A stretch of DNA of 64,000 nucleotides from Dichetophora obliterata (Eukaryota; Arthropoda; Insecta; Diptera; Sciomyzidae), in assembly GCA_963920525.1 (NCBI GenBank), contig OY986435.1, positions 171,655,827 to 171,719,826 of the forward strand, written 5' to 3'. The translations under genes and the position numbers were made by a program. How positions within the stretch are numbered: the stretch's first letter is position 1; each line of letters starts with the position of its first letter. Below the pieces are notes generated by a model, which was not told the DNA's origin, did no database searches, and worked only from the letters and a program-made list of their open reading frames with translations. Of the stretch, positions 47,647 through 58,039 are shown piece by piece.

Positions 47647-47934
47647 GGGGTATTCACGATTCAGTACACTTGCCAGTGCAGTTGAGGACTTGAGGACTTG
47701 TGCACTTTACAAAAACAAAATACACGTACGTCAAAAACCTGCACAAGTGCTTTTCTACTGTAGCCAAAATTTTGAGCACTTGAGGAGTTGAGCAGTTGTG
47801 TACTTGTGCACATTGAAAATTTTGACAGCTTTGAAAAATTGATAATGGTGTGTTCACGAAAAGTTAACTGCATAACTGCACAACTGCGCAAGTCCTCAAC
47901 TGCACAGGCAAGTGCACTGAATCGTGAATACCCC
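47647..47934. mobile_element. 288-bp MITE with GGGGTATTCACGATTCAGT ends
   Basis: TA at 47645-47646 and 47935-47936. The tip GGGGTATTCACGATTCAGT matches the inverse of the right end, extending through CACTTGCC and GCAGTTGAGGACTTG-type sequence. Confidence 0.92.
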
Positions 47935-49481
47935 TAATCTATATTATCATAGGAATCGAATAAAAAAAGAATTATCAAAATCGGTTCAGCGGTTACCGAG
48001 CTTATTCTGGATCAATTTCGTGAGTCTCCTTTTATATAATAGTATAGATACCATTTTTTCATAATTAAACAAAACGAACACAATAATTTTTATATTTTAC
48101 ATGTTATTTAAAATTTTATCGCAGGCGAAGCAGCGGGTATTTGCTAGTTTGTAATATGTACCAAACTACGCCCAATCTACGAATCCTATTTGTGGCTGAA
48201 AACTACGAATAATATTTGTAGAATGGACGCAGTTTTTAGTTATATTAACACATAAAATTTTTTGAGTATAAGAATACGTATTGAAAAGTGCCTGTTAAAC
48301 AAGGGTAAATGAAATGGTGTCGTAACTTATTACTGCGATGGGTTCAACATACTATTTTAAAAATGCATGGTTCAGCTCAGCTTTATTTATAAATATACCT
48401 AAAAAATTTATTTTTGAATTCTCTTCAAAATATATTAACATATACGTATAATGAAAATATCGTCATATAAAATCAAAAAGTTACAATAAACTCAAAGTCG
48501 ACTTTGTTATAGATTATTGATGCACCTTATCAAAATACATTTTCCTACTAAATTTTACACTCCTACAACTAAAAACGATGTTTTTATTAAAACAGTTCTA
48601 AAATCCCTAAGTTTGAGCGCATCTTGCAATTACAATTACAATTTAGAAAGTTTTTGAGTCTCCCATAAAATTTGTTAGTTGTAGCTTACGGCTTTTTGAT
48701 TAACAATGAAGATATCTAAAAAATTGTCACTGCCTAGAAGGGATGCAACATCGTTCTTAGAAACATCGGTGTTTGAAAACATCAATGTTCACTTGACAAT
48801 TATCGATGTTTAAAAATATCTTTTAAAAGACCGATATTTCAATGTTTTTACGATGTTTTCATTTTTGTATTAGGCCTAGCATTGAGGTCGAAAATATAAG
48901 TTCTATCTATTATATAATATAAAAGAAAGAATAATTTCTTACAATGTATGGACGTAGAAAAATTTACAAAAACAAAACTTAAAAAAAAGAAATCAACAAT
49001 ATTTCTGTATTTTGTATGAGAAATTTATTTTTTGTCATTTTTCTTCCGACCTTTTTTTTAGGTTTTTTTTTTTGTTCAACAAAACACAATTTTTTTATTT
49101 ACACAATTTATTAATTATGTTTTTTTTTTCAAAAAATCTCATTCGTTTTTGTTAACTTTTTATGTCCGTTTTTTGTATGAAGTATTTATTTTTCATATTT
49201 GCCGATCTCAAAATTAGGCGTTACAGCAGCAACGATGTTTTTCGATGATAAACTTTGATAGTTTTGTTTAAATGCTTATCCTTACTTTATAGTAAGGGTA
49301 ATCTCCTGGCATCACTTGATTGTACCAGAAGCTGGTGTCTTATACCTATAGACAACCTACCAAAATAAAATCTTTATCAAAAAGAAAACATGTTTTCCTA
49401 TTTCATAAATTTAAAACATTTATTTGTTGGAGTTTGTCAATTTGTAAATTGTTTGTCAAATTGAATTAAGGAAAAGAAGCT

Positions 49482-49622
49482 TATGCTAAATTCGCACTGA
49501 GAGCTAAATGCGCATTAAGGGCATTATATTTGTCCCGGTTACACCTACAACGAGTAAGGGACCGTTCTTAAATGTGGATTTTGTAAATGTGCATTTAGCT
49601 CTCAGTGTGAACAAAGCATTAG
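49482..49622. mobile_element. ~141-bp MITE nested in the hAT element
   Basis: Ends TATGCTAAATTCGCACTGAG and complement TAATGCTTTGTTCACACTGA, then AGAGCTAAATGC on both. Flanking TTA/TA repeats. A related fragment lies at 15385-15463. Confidence 0.85.
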
Positions 49623-49960
49623 ATAACCTCGTCCCTAGAAGCCCGATTCTTTCTTGAATGATGGTTGCTCCAGCTTCCGAGAACAAGCGTTCGCTGGGTA
49701 CAGATGTAGCATTCCAATCTTAGCAAGTTTTGGAAATAGAGATTTCATGTCCTCCCAAATTTCGATCGCATCTTTTTTTATTGGGGTAATAGGAGACGAC
49801 AGGTATATATGCACTTCTTTTTCGCTTACATTCGCTATTGAAGATGCATCAGAATATTTATTTTTTGTGCTGTTGTGTGTTTGCTGTTTGTGGTATTTCC
49901 AGATGTCAAATTGTGAATTGGCTAAAAATAAGCGAACGATATCGATGTTTTTCCTTTTCA
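49623..49960 (-). pseudogene. hAT transposase C-terminal dimerisation domain
   Basis: Minus strand reads SQFDIWKYHKQQ, SSIANVSEKEVHIYLSSP, IEIWEDMKSLFPKLAKIGM. After a 1-nt shift near 49700 comes the signature ATSVPSERLFSEAGATIIQE, then RIGLLGTRLS. The frame ends exactly where the MITE begins (49622). hATC-type domain; the catalytic core is deleted. Confidence 0.9.
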
Positions 49961-50066
49961 GACCGATGTATCGGCGATGTATCGCTCATAAGAACATCGA
50001 TGTTTATGAACGATATTTCATCGATGACGATACTATCGATGTATCGTTTGCATCCCTACTGCCTAG

Positions 50067-50101
50067 GGGCGAGCGCCCCTGTCCCCCCTGCGGACGCCCA
50101 T
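50067..50101. repeat. GC-rich repeat terminus
   Basis: GGCGAGCGCCCCTGTCCCCC then CTGCGGACGCCCATG, sharply more GC-rich than its surroundings. The hAT element inserted into it (its left part is CACTGCCTAG at 48729). Likely the end of an older unclassified element. Confidence 0.5.
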
Positions 50102-50111
50102 GATTTAAGGT

Positions 50112-50526
50112 GTAGTTAAAGGTCCGCAGATAAAGAAAATAGTTGCATGTGTTGTAATTTGCCTCAAAATTTAATGCTATCGAACAGCGTGCATGGAAAG
50201 CCAGGGGCCGAATTACAGCATCCGTGATCGAGCAAAAGTACGAAGGACACGACGTGACAATTAGATATCAATCTTGTACAATTTTGCTCGATCGAGAATG
50301 CTGTTATTCGGCCCCAGAATACATTGAGCAGTTTCTGAGTAACAAACGAGCTGCCTATCATAAAAATATTGTCACAGAAATGATTTCGGCATATGACAAA
50401 ATGGGCACTTTAATGTCATGATGAACACGACGAAAGGTTCCATCAGGACATTGCGACTATCGAAAAGCGCTTTAAAGGCCAGAATATTACGCACATGCTT
50501 GAGAAATGTATACAAATGCCAAAATA
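50112..50526 (+). pseudogene. GERFHQD-family protein fragment, copy 3
   Basis: Plus-strand pieces match copies 1 and 2 in order: GVVKGPQIKKIVAC (copy 1 GIFVGPQIKKIFEC), FNAIEQRAWKA, then after a 112-bp MITE IEQFLSNKRAAYHKNIVTEM, AYDKMGTLMS, and after a deletion DEHDERFHQDIATIEKRFKG. Ends at a stop in 50524-50528. Confidence 0.8.
50204..50315. mobile_element. 112-bp MITE inside copy 3
   Basis: GGGGCCGAATTACAGCAT and complement GGGGCCGAATAACAGCAT, extending through GATCGAGCAAAA in both arms. Splits the copy 3 frame after RAWKA. Confidence 0.88.
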
Positions 50527-50613
50527 AAAGGTCCAAGTTCTTTAAAATCAGTACTTTTTCAAACGTTCCGCTTTTTCCCAAATAATTAAGTTCATAACGG
50601 GCCATACTCATAC

Positions 50614-51300
50614 TAGGGTTGTCCACTTGGAAAATACATCGATGTTTTTTTCGATGTAATGCATCGACACATTACAGCGATATTGTCCGATATATCGTCG
50701 ATAAACATCGATGGCTTCTCTAAATCTAGTACTTTTTGCAGCATTACTCGTCATAAAAAAAGGGCATTCACGGCAGAAGTAAAACCAAGTGTATTATAAC
50801 GTTTTTATTCAAAGCTCACCAAGACAAAAGAAACAAACGAGTTTTCCCTGCAGTCCGCGTCATCGTGCATGAATATTTCATGATGATTTCTTAAAGAAAC
50901 TAACTGCATTAGATACATTTGTCGATAATTTTTTACGAAATCTGTTTTGTTTTCGTTCATCGATGCACAGTGAACGAATTTGGAACTTTAATATGAGATT
51001 TTCGTCAATGAAATATATAACCGAATCAGCATGTTTCGTCGAAGATATAAAAAAATCGTGCATTTATCTTTGGTAACTGTAACTGGTGCTTACACTGCCA
51101 GTAGCGCAGAACAGGCTTTTTCTTTATTTATTTTGTAATATAATCATTTCATTAGCTGGTTTAAATTCATTCGATGTTTTATGAAAATACATCGATTCAT
51201 CGAGTTAATCAACGGCTTTTCAAAACATCGGATCAAGTCGATGTGTCGCACTGTAAACATCGAAAAAATCTGATGCATCGTTGTATATCGGATATCCCTA
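50614..51300 (+). mobile_element. 687-bp hAT derivative with perfect 8-bp target duplication
   Basis: ACTCATAC at 50606-50613 and 51301-51308. Tips TAGGGTTGTCC and complement TAGGGATATCC. ATCGATG-rich ends. Internal remnant of a hATC motif on the plus strand near 51085-51125 (VLTLP / SSAEQAFS, with a shift). Contains the 92-bp segment duplicated at 56537-56628. Confidence 0.92.
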
Positions 51301-51308
51301 ACTCATAC

Positions 51309-52037
51309 TGTGAATTTTTCCTATTATAAAAAATTTTTATGAAAAATTAAAACCGTAACCGGTACAGAAGCACAAATGCATTTCTAAAATCACCGCAAAG
51401 AGTATTTAGGTATTAATAAAATTACTCAAAAAAAAATCGGTTATTTAACAAACCGACACCGGTACAAAAAAACCGACACCAATTTTGAAACCAGCGTGCC
51501 ACTATACTTTTAGAAATTAAGTTTCATCAAATTCCAACAATCCTATTTCGTCCAGCAAATATATGGAGGAATCCTACTGCGTGGCACTTTAAAACCTAAA
51601 AAAAAAATTCTGAAATGGACATGAAAAACGAAGATACACTTTTTTTTATTTTCCATCCCCAACCCCTTTCCGAAAAGGTATATAGTTCATAGGACTGAAC
51701 AAAAGCCCCTTTTTGTAATGCGGTATTATAAAAAATAGCAAGAAACTATAAATACAATAGGGCTATCTTCTATGTCTAGGATATGCTCGTTGCATTTTGT
51801 AAGAATAGGAAATATACAACCTCCGTGCACCGCCGCAGTTAAAAATACAAGTTACAAGTGCAAAACAAAATACAAGTTAAAAAAACCGTGCAATATTTCC
51901 TATGTTTGCTACACTGAAACTCATGTTTTCGGCGATGCTATGAAGAATAGTTTATGAAATGCAACCCTGTGTTTGTAATGAGATAAAAGGGAATAAGAGA
52001 GCAGCCAAACAGAAGGTGGAATGAGCGTGTAATGTGC
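51309..52037. other. No gene recognised
   Basis: AT-rich; a short repeat AACCGACACCGGTACAAAAA / AACCGACACC at about 51450-51480. Confidence 0.4.
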
Positions 52038-52402
52038 AGCTCATTCAGTGATGTGATTTAGCGGGATTTCGCCCACTTTTCGGGATTTTTGACCTCTTGA
52101 AGGGGGGACGGGATTTTATGCCCCAAAGTGGGATTTTCAAACCTGTCAAAAGGAAAAAAATCTTAGTGTGCAGCATTGCTTCAAAATCTATTACTACTTT
52201 TCGTTCAGTTCTGAACTTCGTTGAGGTTTCATGTGTGAGAAAGAGACTTATATATATTTAATAGAAGTTCAAATTAACGAATATATAAATTTTTATACTT
52301 TCAGCAGCTTATGTTTTTTTCAAAACGTCTGCGCATAATTGATTTTAAGATTTGGTTAAACGATTTGTTGAAGGTATTTTATAGTTAAAATCTAGCTTTT
52401 TT

Positions 52403-52950
52403 TTAACCGCTCTGAATGTAATGAAGATCCTGAACTCCTAAATAATTTCTTTGTCGATACTTCTGTTACCTGCACTGATAATCCTAATCTTACTTTTAAC
52501 CTGAATATGCAACAATCTTTCGAGTTCGAAACAGTTAACGAACTCGACGTTGGGAATTGTGTTTTGCAGATAAAATCCAATGCAGTCGCGGAAGATGGTA
52601 TTCCCATCAAATTCATTAAACTTATACTGCCTTACATTATTAGTCCCCTTACGCACATTATTCTTCCTTTCCTGACATGTGGAAAATTGCTACCGTTCTA
52701 CCTGTGGCTAAAAAGCGAAATCCCTCTGGTGTAAATGATTTTAGGCCAATAAGCATTCTGTCGCCATTGTCTAAAATATGTGAAAAAATTATGTCGCAAC
52801 AAATAAGCAAATACTTATCTCAGAAAAAACTATTATCCCCATACCTGTCGGGTTTTAGAGCAGGACATGGGTGTTCTTCTGCAGTTTTGAAAGTGCTTGA
52901 TGATATTCGGCCTGAATATGACGCTGGCTCGACGTATATCGACGTATATA
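52403..52950 (+). pseudogene. LINE reverse transcriptase, N-terminal part
   Basis: Frame reads DPELLNNFFVDTSVTCTDNP, AVAEDGIPIKFIKLILPYII; after a shift near 52670 MWKIATVLPVAKKRNPSGVN, DFRPISILSPLSKICEKIM, GFRAGHGCSSAVLKVLDDIR, PEYDAGS. Then it runs through a short GACGTATATC filler into the terminal repeat of the inserted element. Confidence 0.9.
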
Positions 52951-53416
52951 TGGGGAGTTCCATGCCAAATCGGCCTCGACTTGCGGGACATGTCTCCGAT
53001 TTGGTTCTAACTTTGAGGGACGATAGACTAACATGAAAAATGAACGAACGCGAAATTTTAATTTTTTTGAGCCACAGCTTTAGATTTTACAGTACGTCCA
53101 AGAATTTTGTAACACTTTGAATGTTTAAAAATTACACGAAACTGGTTGAACTTAAAAATTTAAGGAAAATATATATGTATTGCAAATTTTATGATGTTTT
53201 CAAATATTAAAAAATAAATTTAATATATTTGATTTTTACACTGAAAAAAAAATTTTTTTTTATAAAAGTTTAATTTCTGAAAAAGGCCCATCTTTCAAAA
53301 AATTTGAAAAAAATATATGTTAAAGCTGTGTGTCTTACGCAAATTTTCAGCTATCATTTTGGAAAATACCATTACTTATGTAGGAGTTATGGACGTTTTA
53401 CTAATGTCGTAAATTT
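52951..53416. repeat. Left ~466-bp terminal inverted repeat
   Basis: Matches the inverse of 56064-56534 with scattered substitutions and one-base indels. Shared blocks include GGACATGTCTCCGATTTGGT-like, AAGCTGTGTGTCTTACGCAA-like and ATTACTTATGTAGGAGTTAT-like sequence. Confidence 0.92.
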
Positions 53417-53497
53417 ATTTTAAGTTTGATTTTCTTTTTTTTTACTAAATAAATTTTTTGTTTTTTGAGTGGTAGATTTACAAGAGTTAGTGGATTT

Positions 53498-55786
53498 TTA
53501 TTTAAATTTAAAAATTTTATGTAGCAAGCTTTTGGACGTAGTTTTTATTTGGATGCTGCTTTCATCTAGTGGGACAACATGGTGAATTTCTAACGTGCCT
53601 TTTACAGTTTTGCAGCTTTCATGTCTTGCCTTTAGGTATTCTTCTGCTCCAATATAATCTTCTTTAGCACAAAAACACAGATTATAATTAATTAAGTTTC
53701 TTTGAGCCCATTCGTAAAGTTGTTCAGCTGACAAAATTTCTTTGCGTGTGCCTTTCTGCAGACAATACTACCTTGCCAATCGTTTTAATGTACCACCAAC
53801 ACCGTCACAGGCTCCTTTTCCATGAGCAGTAGCAAAAAAGCTCCACTCAGCTCTTACCCCAAAGTCCTGATAGTGATGAGCCAAATTTATAAAATTTTTT
53901 CTATTTTTATATTGTTGTGGTGCACCATCGGAGAAATATTTAATTTTGTTCACACAGTGAAATTTTTTTTGTATAAATTTTAAAAGTTTTTTTTGAAACA
54001 TGAAAACGGCAATCGTGTCATGTTCGAGACAGCTTGATATTCCGACGAAGGACGTGTGGTCAATTTTTTTGGATTCTTTGTTTAAGAAATATATGACGAA
54101 TGGATGCACCGTTGCTTGGTTATTATTCCAATGAAAGCCTTGAACAGCTTCCTGTACAACAAAAGCATAGTTTTCCGAAAAATCAAGTACTACAACAAAT
54201 TCACCATCTTTTATGTTATCCTTCACACTTTTGAAATAGTTTGCTTGTTGTGTAGCAATAAAATCATGTTTTATAAGTTTTATAAGTTTTTCTGAAAATG
54301 TTGAAATAAATTCATCTTTGGTTTCAGTTATAGTTTTTAACGAACATCTGTTTTAAAAAAAAGGTTAAAAATGGCAAACACACTTTAAAAAAATACCTGT
54401 CTGTCGCTATCCATTGCTTGTAGGTGATGGATTCTAAAGACTCTTTGTCAAAGGTATCATATAGAAGGTTTTCAAAATGCGTTGTACGTGGACATGAGTT
54501 ACAGCGACCTTCATAACAAGTATCAGTTGGAGTTTTACAAAGAATATGTTGTAATAATATTTTGTATGCACTTTTTCCATTGATCGGCATTTCCCAAGAC
54601 TTATTTATTTCTTTCAAGTTTGAACCTGTGTACAAAAAACGATATCATAACCTTTATAAAATGAAAGAAATAACGAACCCTCAGCAATAAGTTTTACATT
54701 TTGATGGAGAATGCAAACGCAAACAGTATGAGTGCCGCTAGATCCTGCTAAAATGCACTCTTTTGGACGAAGTTCAGCAAATTTTGAAAATCCAATTGGA
54801 AAGTCAGGATGATCTTCTTTATATAACTGATGCAGTTCATTTAAATTACAATAGAGAAGCCTTTTCTGAATTTTTTTCTTTCGAGATGTTACTCTTGACT
54901 ATGACAAAATCCTTCATTCCTGGTAGTTGCCTGGAGTTTCTTTCATCCAAATAAAATTCCTTTACTAAGGTAACAATTTCGGGAGCGAACTGCCGTCCAA
55001 CTTCTTTATTTGGAATTGAAAAAATTCCCTTCTCAGTTCTGAGTTTAATTGCATGTGTTGCCATGTGTTTGGAACAATTAAAATTGCTAACAACTTCGAA
55101 GGCTCTCATGCAAGTTGGTAAACTTGTAAGGATTCTAAACTTATCGTCCCTATATTATTATAATTATACAACAAATCTATGAGCAAATTTAAAATTAAGC
55201 AAAAAAACAAAAGACAACTACCGAGAAGTATATTCCGCTTTAAACTTATTTACATATGTGGACATAAGTTCATTGTAAACTTCTACTTTTTGTATTTCAT
55301 CCGTTATAACTTTAGTTCCAGCGATGTCTTCAAACATGTTTTTGATATTTTGAATTGTGATTTCCAATTTTGTGGTCACATAACCTTTAAATTTGAGTCT
55401 GTAATTTTTATGAAGTTGATGAGTGTAGTTAATTATTATTAATAAATAATTGTTTGTATTACTTTTTTAAATTAATTGGTTTATCTCCTAAAATGCTGAG
55501 GATAATATTTAAATTTTTAATTGTTTCACTTTTTTCTTTGAATTTTGTAACACTTTCGTCTTCATCGGATGAACTATTTGAATCAGAAGCACAATTTGTA
55601 AGCTTTATTCTACACTTCGTGCAAACGAGTGCACCTTTAGGAGCTGACGGCAGTTTCCTTTTTTGCACCCATGATAGCTCGCGTAAATTTTTTGCATTAC
55701 CATCTTAATAGTTGCAACTAATTTAATAAATTCAAATACCATGTACCAAATGGATTAAAGCAACGTTTTTTCGGTCGTGTAGCCAT
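53498..55786 (-). pseudogene. Near-intact six-exon transposase-like gene
   Basis: Exons (minus): 55747-55786, 55463-55703, 55222-55398, 54679-55149, 54397-54625, 53498-54347. Five GT-AG introns of 43, 64, 72, 53 and 49 nt, all in compatible phase; ~668 codons. Exon 1 starts MATRPKKRCFNPF at 55786. Exon 2 has ALVCTKCRIKLTNC and an acidic stretch; exon 4 an HTH-like HMATHAIKLRTEKGIFSIPN, ARPK-type AELRPKECILAGSSGTHTVC; exon 5 CYEGRCNSCP; exon 6 VVLDFSENYAFVVQE (54190s), YFSDGAPQQYKN (53930s), HGKGACDGVGGTLKR (53810s). These three Asp-bearing blocks could be an RNase-H-type triad (inference). Lesions: one extra A in a 7-A run (~54890) and an in-frame TAG after TLKRLAR (53768). I recall homologs as unnamed insect/Hydra repeat proteins. 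Confidence 0.85.
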
Positions 55787-56063
55787 ATCAATTTTTAAGA
55801 GATATTATTATCAGTACTTTTTATTTTGAAATTAAAAATCACTTTACTTGTATTCACTTTTGATTTAATTTTCTAAGATATCTAAGTTCCAAAATAATAT
55901 AATACGACATTATATAATGAAAATTATTTTTTAAGTAAATATAAGTGACGCGATGATGTTCTCTGCTCCCGTAACACCAAAAATATAAATTTTAATTGTT
56001 TCTTTCGGTCGGTCGGCACTTCAATGTGGTTGAAAGCTCCAATTAAATTTTTTTAATATGTTG

Positions 56064-56534
56064 AAATTTACGACATGCACTAATAAAACATCCATAACTC
56101 CTAAATAAGTAATGGTATTTTCCATAATGATAGCTTAAAATTTGCGTAAGACACACAGCTTTAACATATATTTTTTTCAAATTTTTTGAAAGATGGGCCT
56201 TTATCAGAAATTAAACTTTTATAAAAAAATTTTCTTTTTTTCAGTGTAAAAATCAAATATATTAAATTTATTTTTTAATATTTGAAAACTACATAAAATT
56301 TGCAATACATATATATTTTCCTTAAATTTTTAAGTTCAATCAGTTTCGTGTAATTTTTAAACATACAAAGTGTTACAAAATTCTTAGACGTACTGTAAAA
56401 TCTAAAGCTGTGGCTCAAAAAAATTAAAATTTCGCATTCGTTCATTTCTCATGTTAGTCTATCGTTCCTCAAAGTTTGAACCAAATCGGAGACATGCCCC
56501 GCCAGTCGAGGCCGATCTGGCATGGAACTCCCCA
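56064..56534. repeat. Right ~471-bp terminal inverted repeat
   Basis: Inverse partner of 52951-53416; ends at CCCCA 56534. Confidence 0.92.
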
Positions 56535-56536
56535 TA

Positions 56537-56628
56537 TATATCTTCGACGAAACATGCTGATTCGGTTATATATTTCATTGACGAAAATCTCATATTAAAG
56601 TTCCAAATTCGTTCACTGTGCATCGATG
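56537..56628. repeat. 92-bp exact inverted copy of 50958-51049
   Basis: Identical at all 92 positions to the reverse complement of 50958-51049 in the hAT derivative. It lies between the TIR element and the resumed LINE frame and is read through as SSTKHADSVIYFIDENLILK. Confidence 0.95.
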
Positions 56629-57717
56629 CTTACTTACTCTGCTTACTTGACTTTTCCAAGGCCTTTGATAAAGTAAACCATAATAATTTGTGTCAAATGC
56701 TTAAATTTCTCTTTGGGTTTTGTAATAGTGCTGTCAATCTTTTGTCTAATTATTTATGTAACAGAATTCAAAGAGTTAATGTCGGTCAAATGTTTTCATC
56801 GTATAAAATTGTACAAAGTGGCGTCCCACAAGGTTCCATTCTAGGCCCGCTGCTATTCTCTTTGTTCATCAATGACATTTTTAATGTATGTAAGCACGCT
56901 TTTGTTCATGCGTACGCTGATGATATCCAGCTCTATCTGTCTCGGCGAACTGGGCTTCTTGATGATCTGTGCGTCAGGTTGAATGCAGATCTCAGTAGCA
57001 TTGATGAATGGGCTAAATGTAATGGGCTTCAACTCAATGCTGCCAAATCGTATGTCCTTCCCATCTGTAAGAGTAAAACTTGTGTTGATGATGTCTCTGA
57101 CCTTTTTATAGGAACTAGCAAGCTAAATGTGGTATCAAAAGCAGTAAGCCTTGGTTTTGTCATAAATTCATCTTTGTCTTGTGTTGACCACGTTAATAGT
57201 GTTGTACAAAAAGTTTATTATGTCCTTCGTAATTTAAGAATGTCTGCTAGTGTTACTCCTGATGATTTAAAACGTAGATTGGTAAAACAATTGATCTTAC
57301 CTTTAATTTCATATTCAGAAACAGTGTTCAGTAAACTCGACTCTTCCTCCCAATTAAAACTACAGATTGCTTTTAATTATGCAACACGCTACGTATATGG
57401 TTTGCGAAAATTTGACCACCTTTCCACGTTCAGAAACGCTATACTTGGATGTGACCTAACTACATATCTTAGTGCTCGTAACTGTATGTATCTCCATACA
57501 TGTAAAAACACCTCGCTACTTGTTTGAAAAACTCCAGTTTTGTCTTTCAAGAAGAAGTCATGTTTTAATAGTCCCTAGGCATTATTCGTTACATTCGTCT
57601 CATCTTTTTTTCATTAACGCCATTAAATTGTGGAATGCTTTGCCTCGTTGGTTAAGAGAGATTAGTGGGAGAGGTAATTTTAGGCGCTCTATCCTATCTT
57701 TCTTCTCTACTTCATAG
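56629..57717 (+). pseudogene. LINE reverse transcriptase, C-terminal part
   Basis: Continues as AYLLCLLDFSKAFDKVNHNN, QSGVPQGSILGPLLFSLFIN, HAYADDIQLYLSRR (YADD at 56913-56924), LQLNAAKSYVLPICKS, SLSCVDHVNSVV, RLVKQLILPLISYSE, ATRYVYGLRKFDHLSTF. A shift near 57520 leads to the tail SRRSHVLIVPRHYSLHSSHL, NAIKLWNALPRW, ending 57717. Intact catalytic motif; ORF open 56451-57527 only because the upstream filler is open. Confidence 0.92.
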
Positions 57718-58039
57718 TTTCATGACTATATTTTAATCTATTTCCTGTATTCTTTACTCTATATTATTAATTCTTAAAAAATAATTGCAATGTGATTCAA
57801 TTTAGCATTTAATATACTTAATATTTATTGTAGCTTTCTTTCTTTCTTTTAAAAATTTAACGTAACCTTAAGTATATACTTGTTGTTATGACTGTATAGT
57901 TTAGTATCATTGTTTTTTTGTTTTTTCAAGCTAATGCTTATATCGTACTATAAAAGAACCTAGTTCTTATTGTACCAACACGTTTCTCTAAATAAATAAA
58001 ATAAATAAATAAAAAATTTGCTTAAAATGTTCAAGTGAA

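Larger units (their letters stand above)
44775..48148. mobile_element. Block bounded by perfect 30-bp inverted termini
   Basis: Left 44775-44804 and right 48119-48148 are exact inverses (ACTAGCAAATACCCGCTGCT + TCGCCTGCGA, 30/30), with weaker inverted similarity beyond. It may be one element or two head-to-head copies: the TATATTTGTATAGATAG near 46602 and AATAGTATAGAT near 48038 look like internal 3' ends. Contains a dispersed repeat (45160-45910) and three MITEs. No coding sequence. Confidence 0.65.
48738..50058 (-). mobile_element. Internally deleted hAT element with perfect 8-bp target duplication
   Basis: CTGCCTAG at 48730-48737 and 50059-50066 (8/8). Tips AAGGGATGCAACATCG and complement of TAGGGATGCAAACGATAC. 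Subterminal regions are dense in ATCGATG-type motifs. Carries only the C-terminal part of a hAT transposase and a nested MITE. Confidence 0.93.
52951..56534 (-). mobile_element. 3584-bp TIR transposon with six-exon gene
   Basis: Inverted repeats 52951-53416 and 56064-56534 (~470 bp each), tips TGGGGAGTTCCATGCCAAAT and TGGGGAGTTCCATGCCAGAT. TATATA on both sides (52945-52950, 56535-56540) is consistent with a TA/TATA-type duplication of 2-6 bp. Sole gene on the minus strand. Inserted in the LINE RT frame. Superfamily not assigned. Confidence 0.93.
52395..58015 (+). mobile_element. 5'-truncated Jockey-like LINE, split by a TIR element
   Basis: RT coding 52403-52950 and 56629-57717, then 3' UTR to a (TAAA)n-type tail at ~57988-58015. 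The 5' part (endonuclease, ORF1) is missing. Inserted in the hAT element. Same family as 2583-3163. Target duplication not resolved. Confidence 0.88.

Noticed and set aside
56451..56628. N-terminal part of the long frame 56451-57527 as authentic RT
   Set aside because: It is terminal-repeat sequence plus the 92-bp hAT-derived filler; RT proper resumes at 56629.
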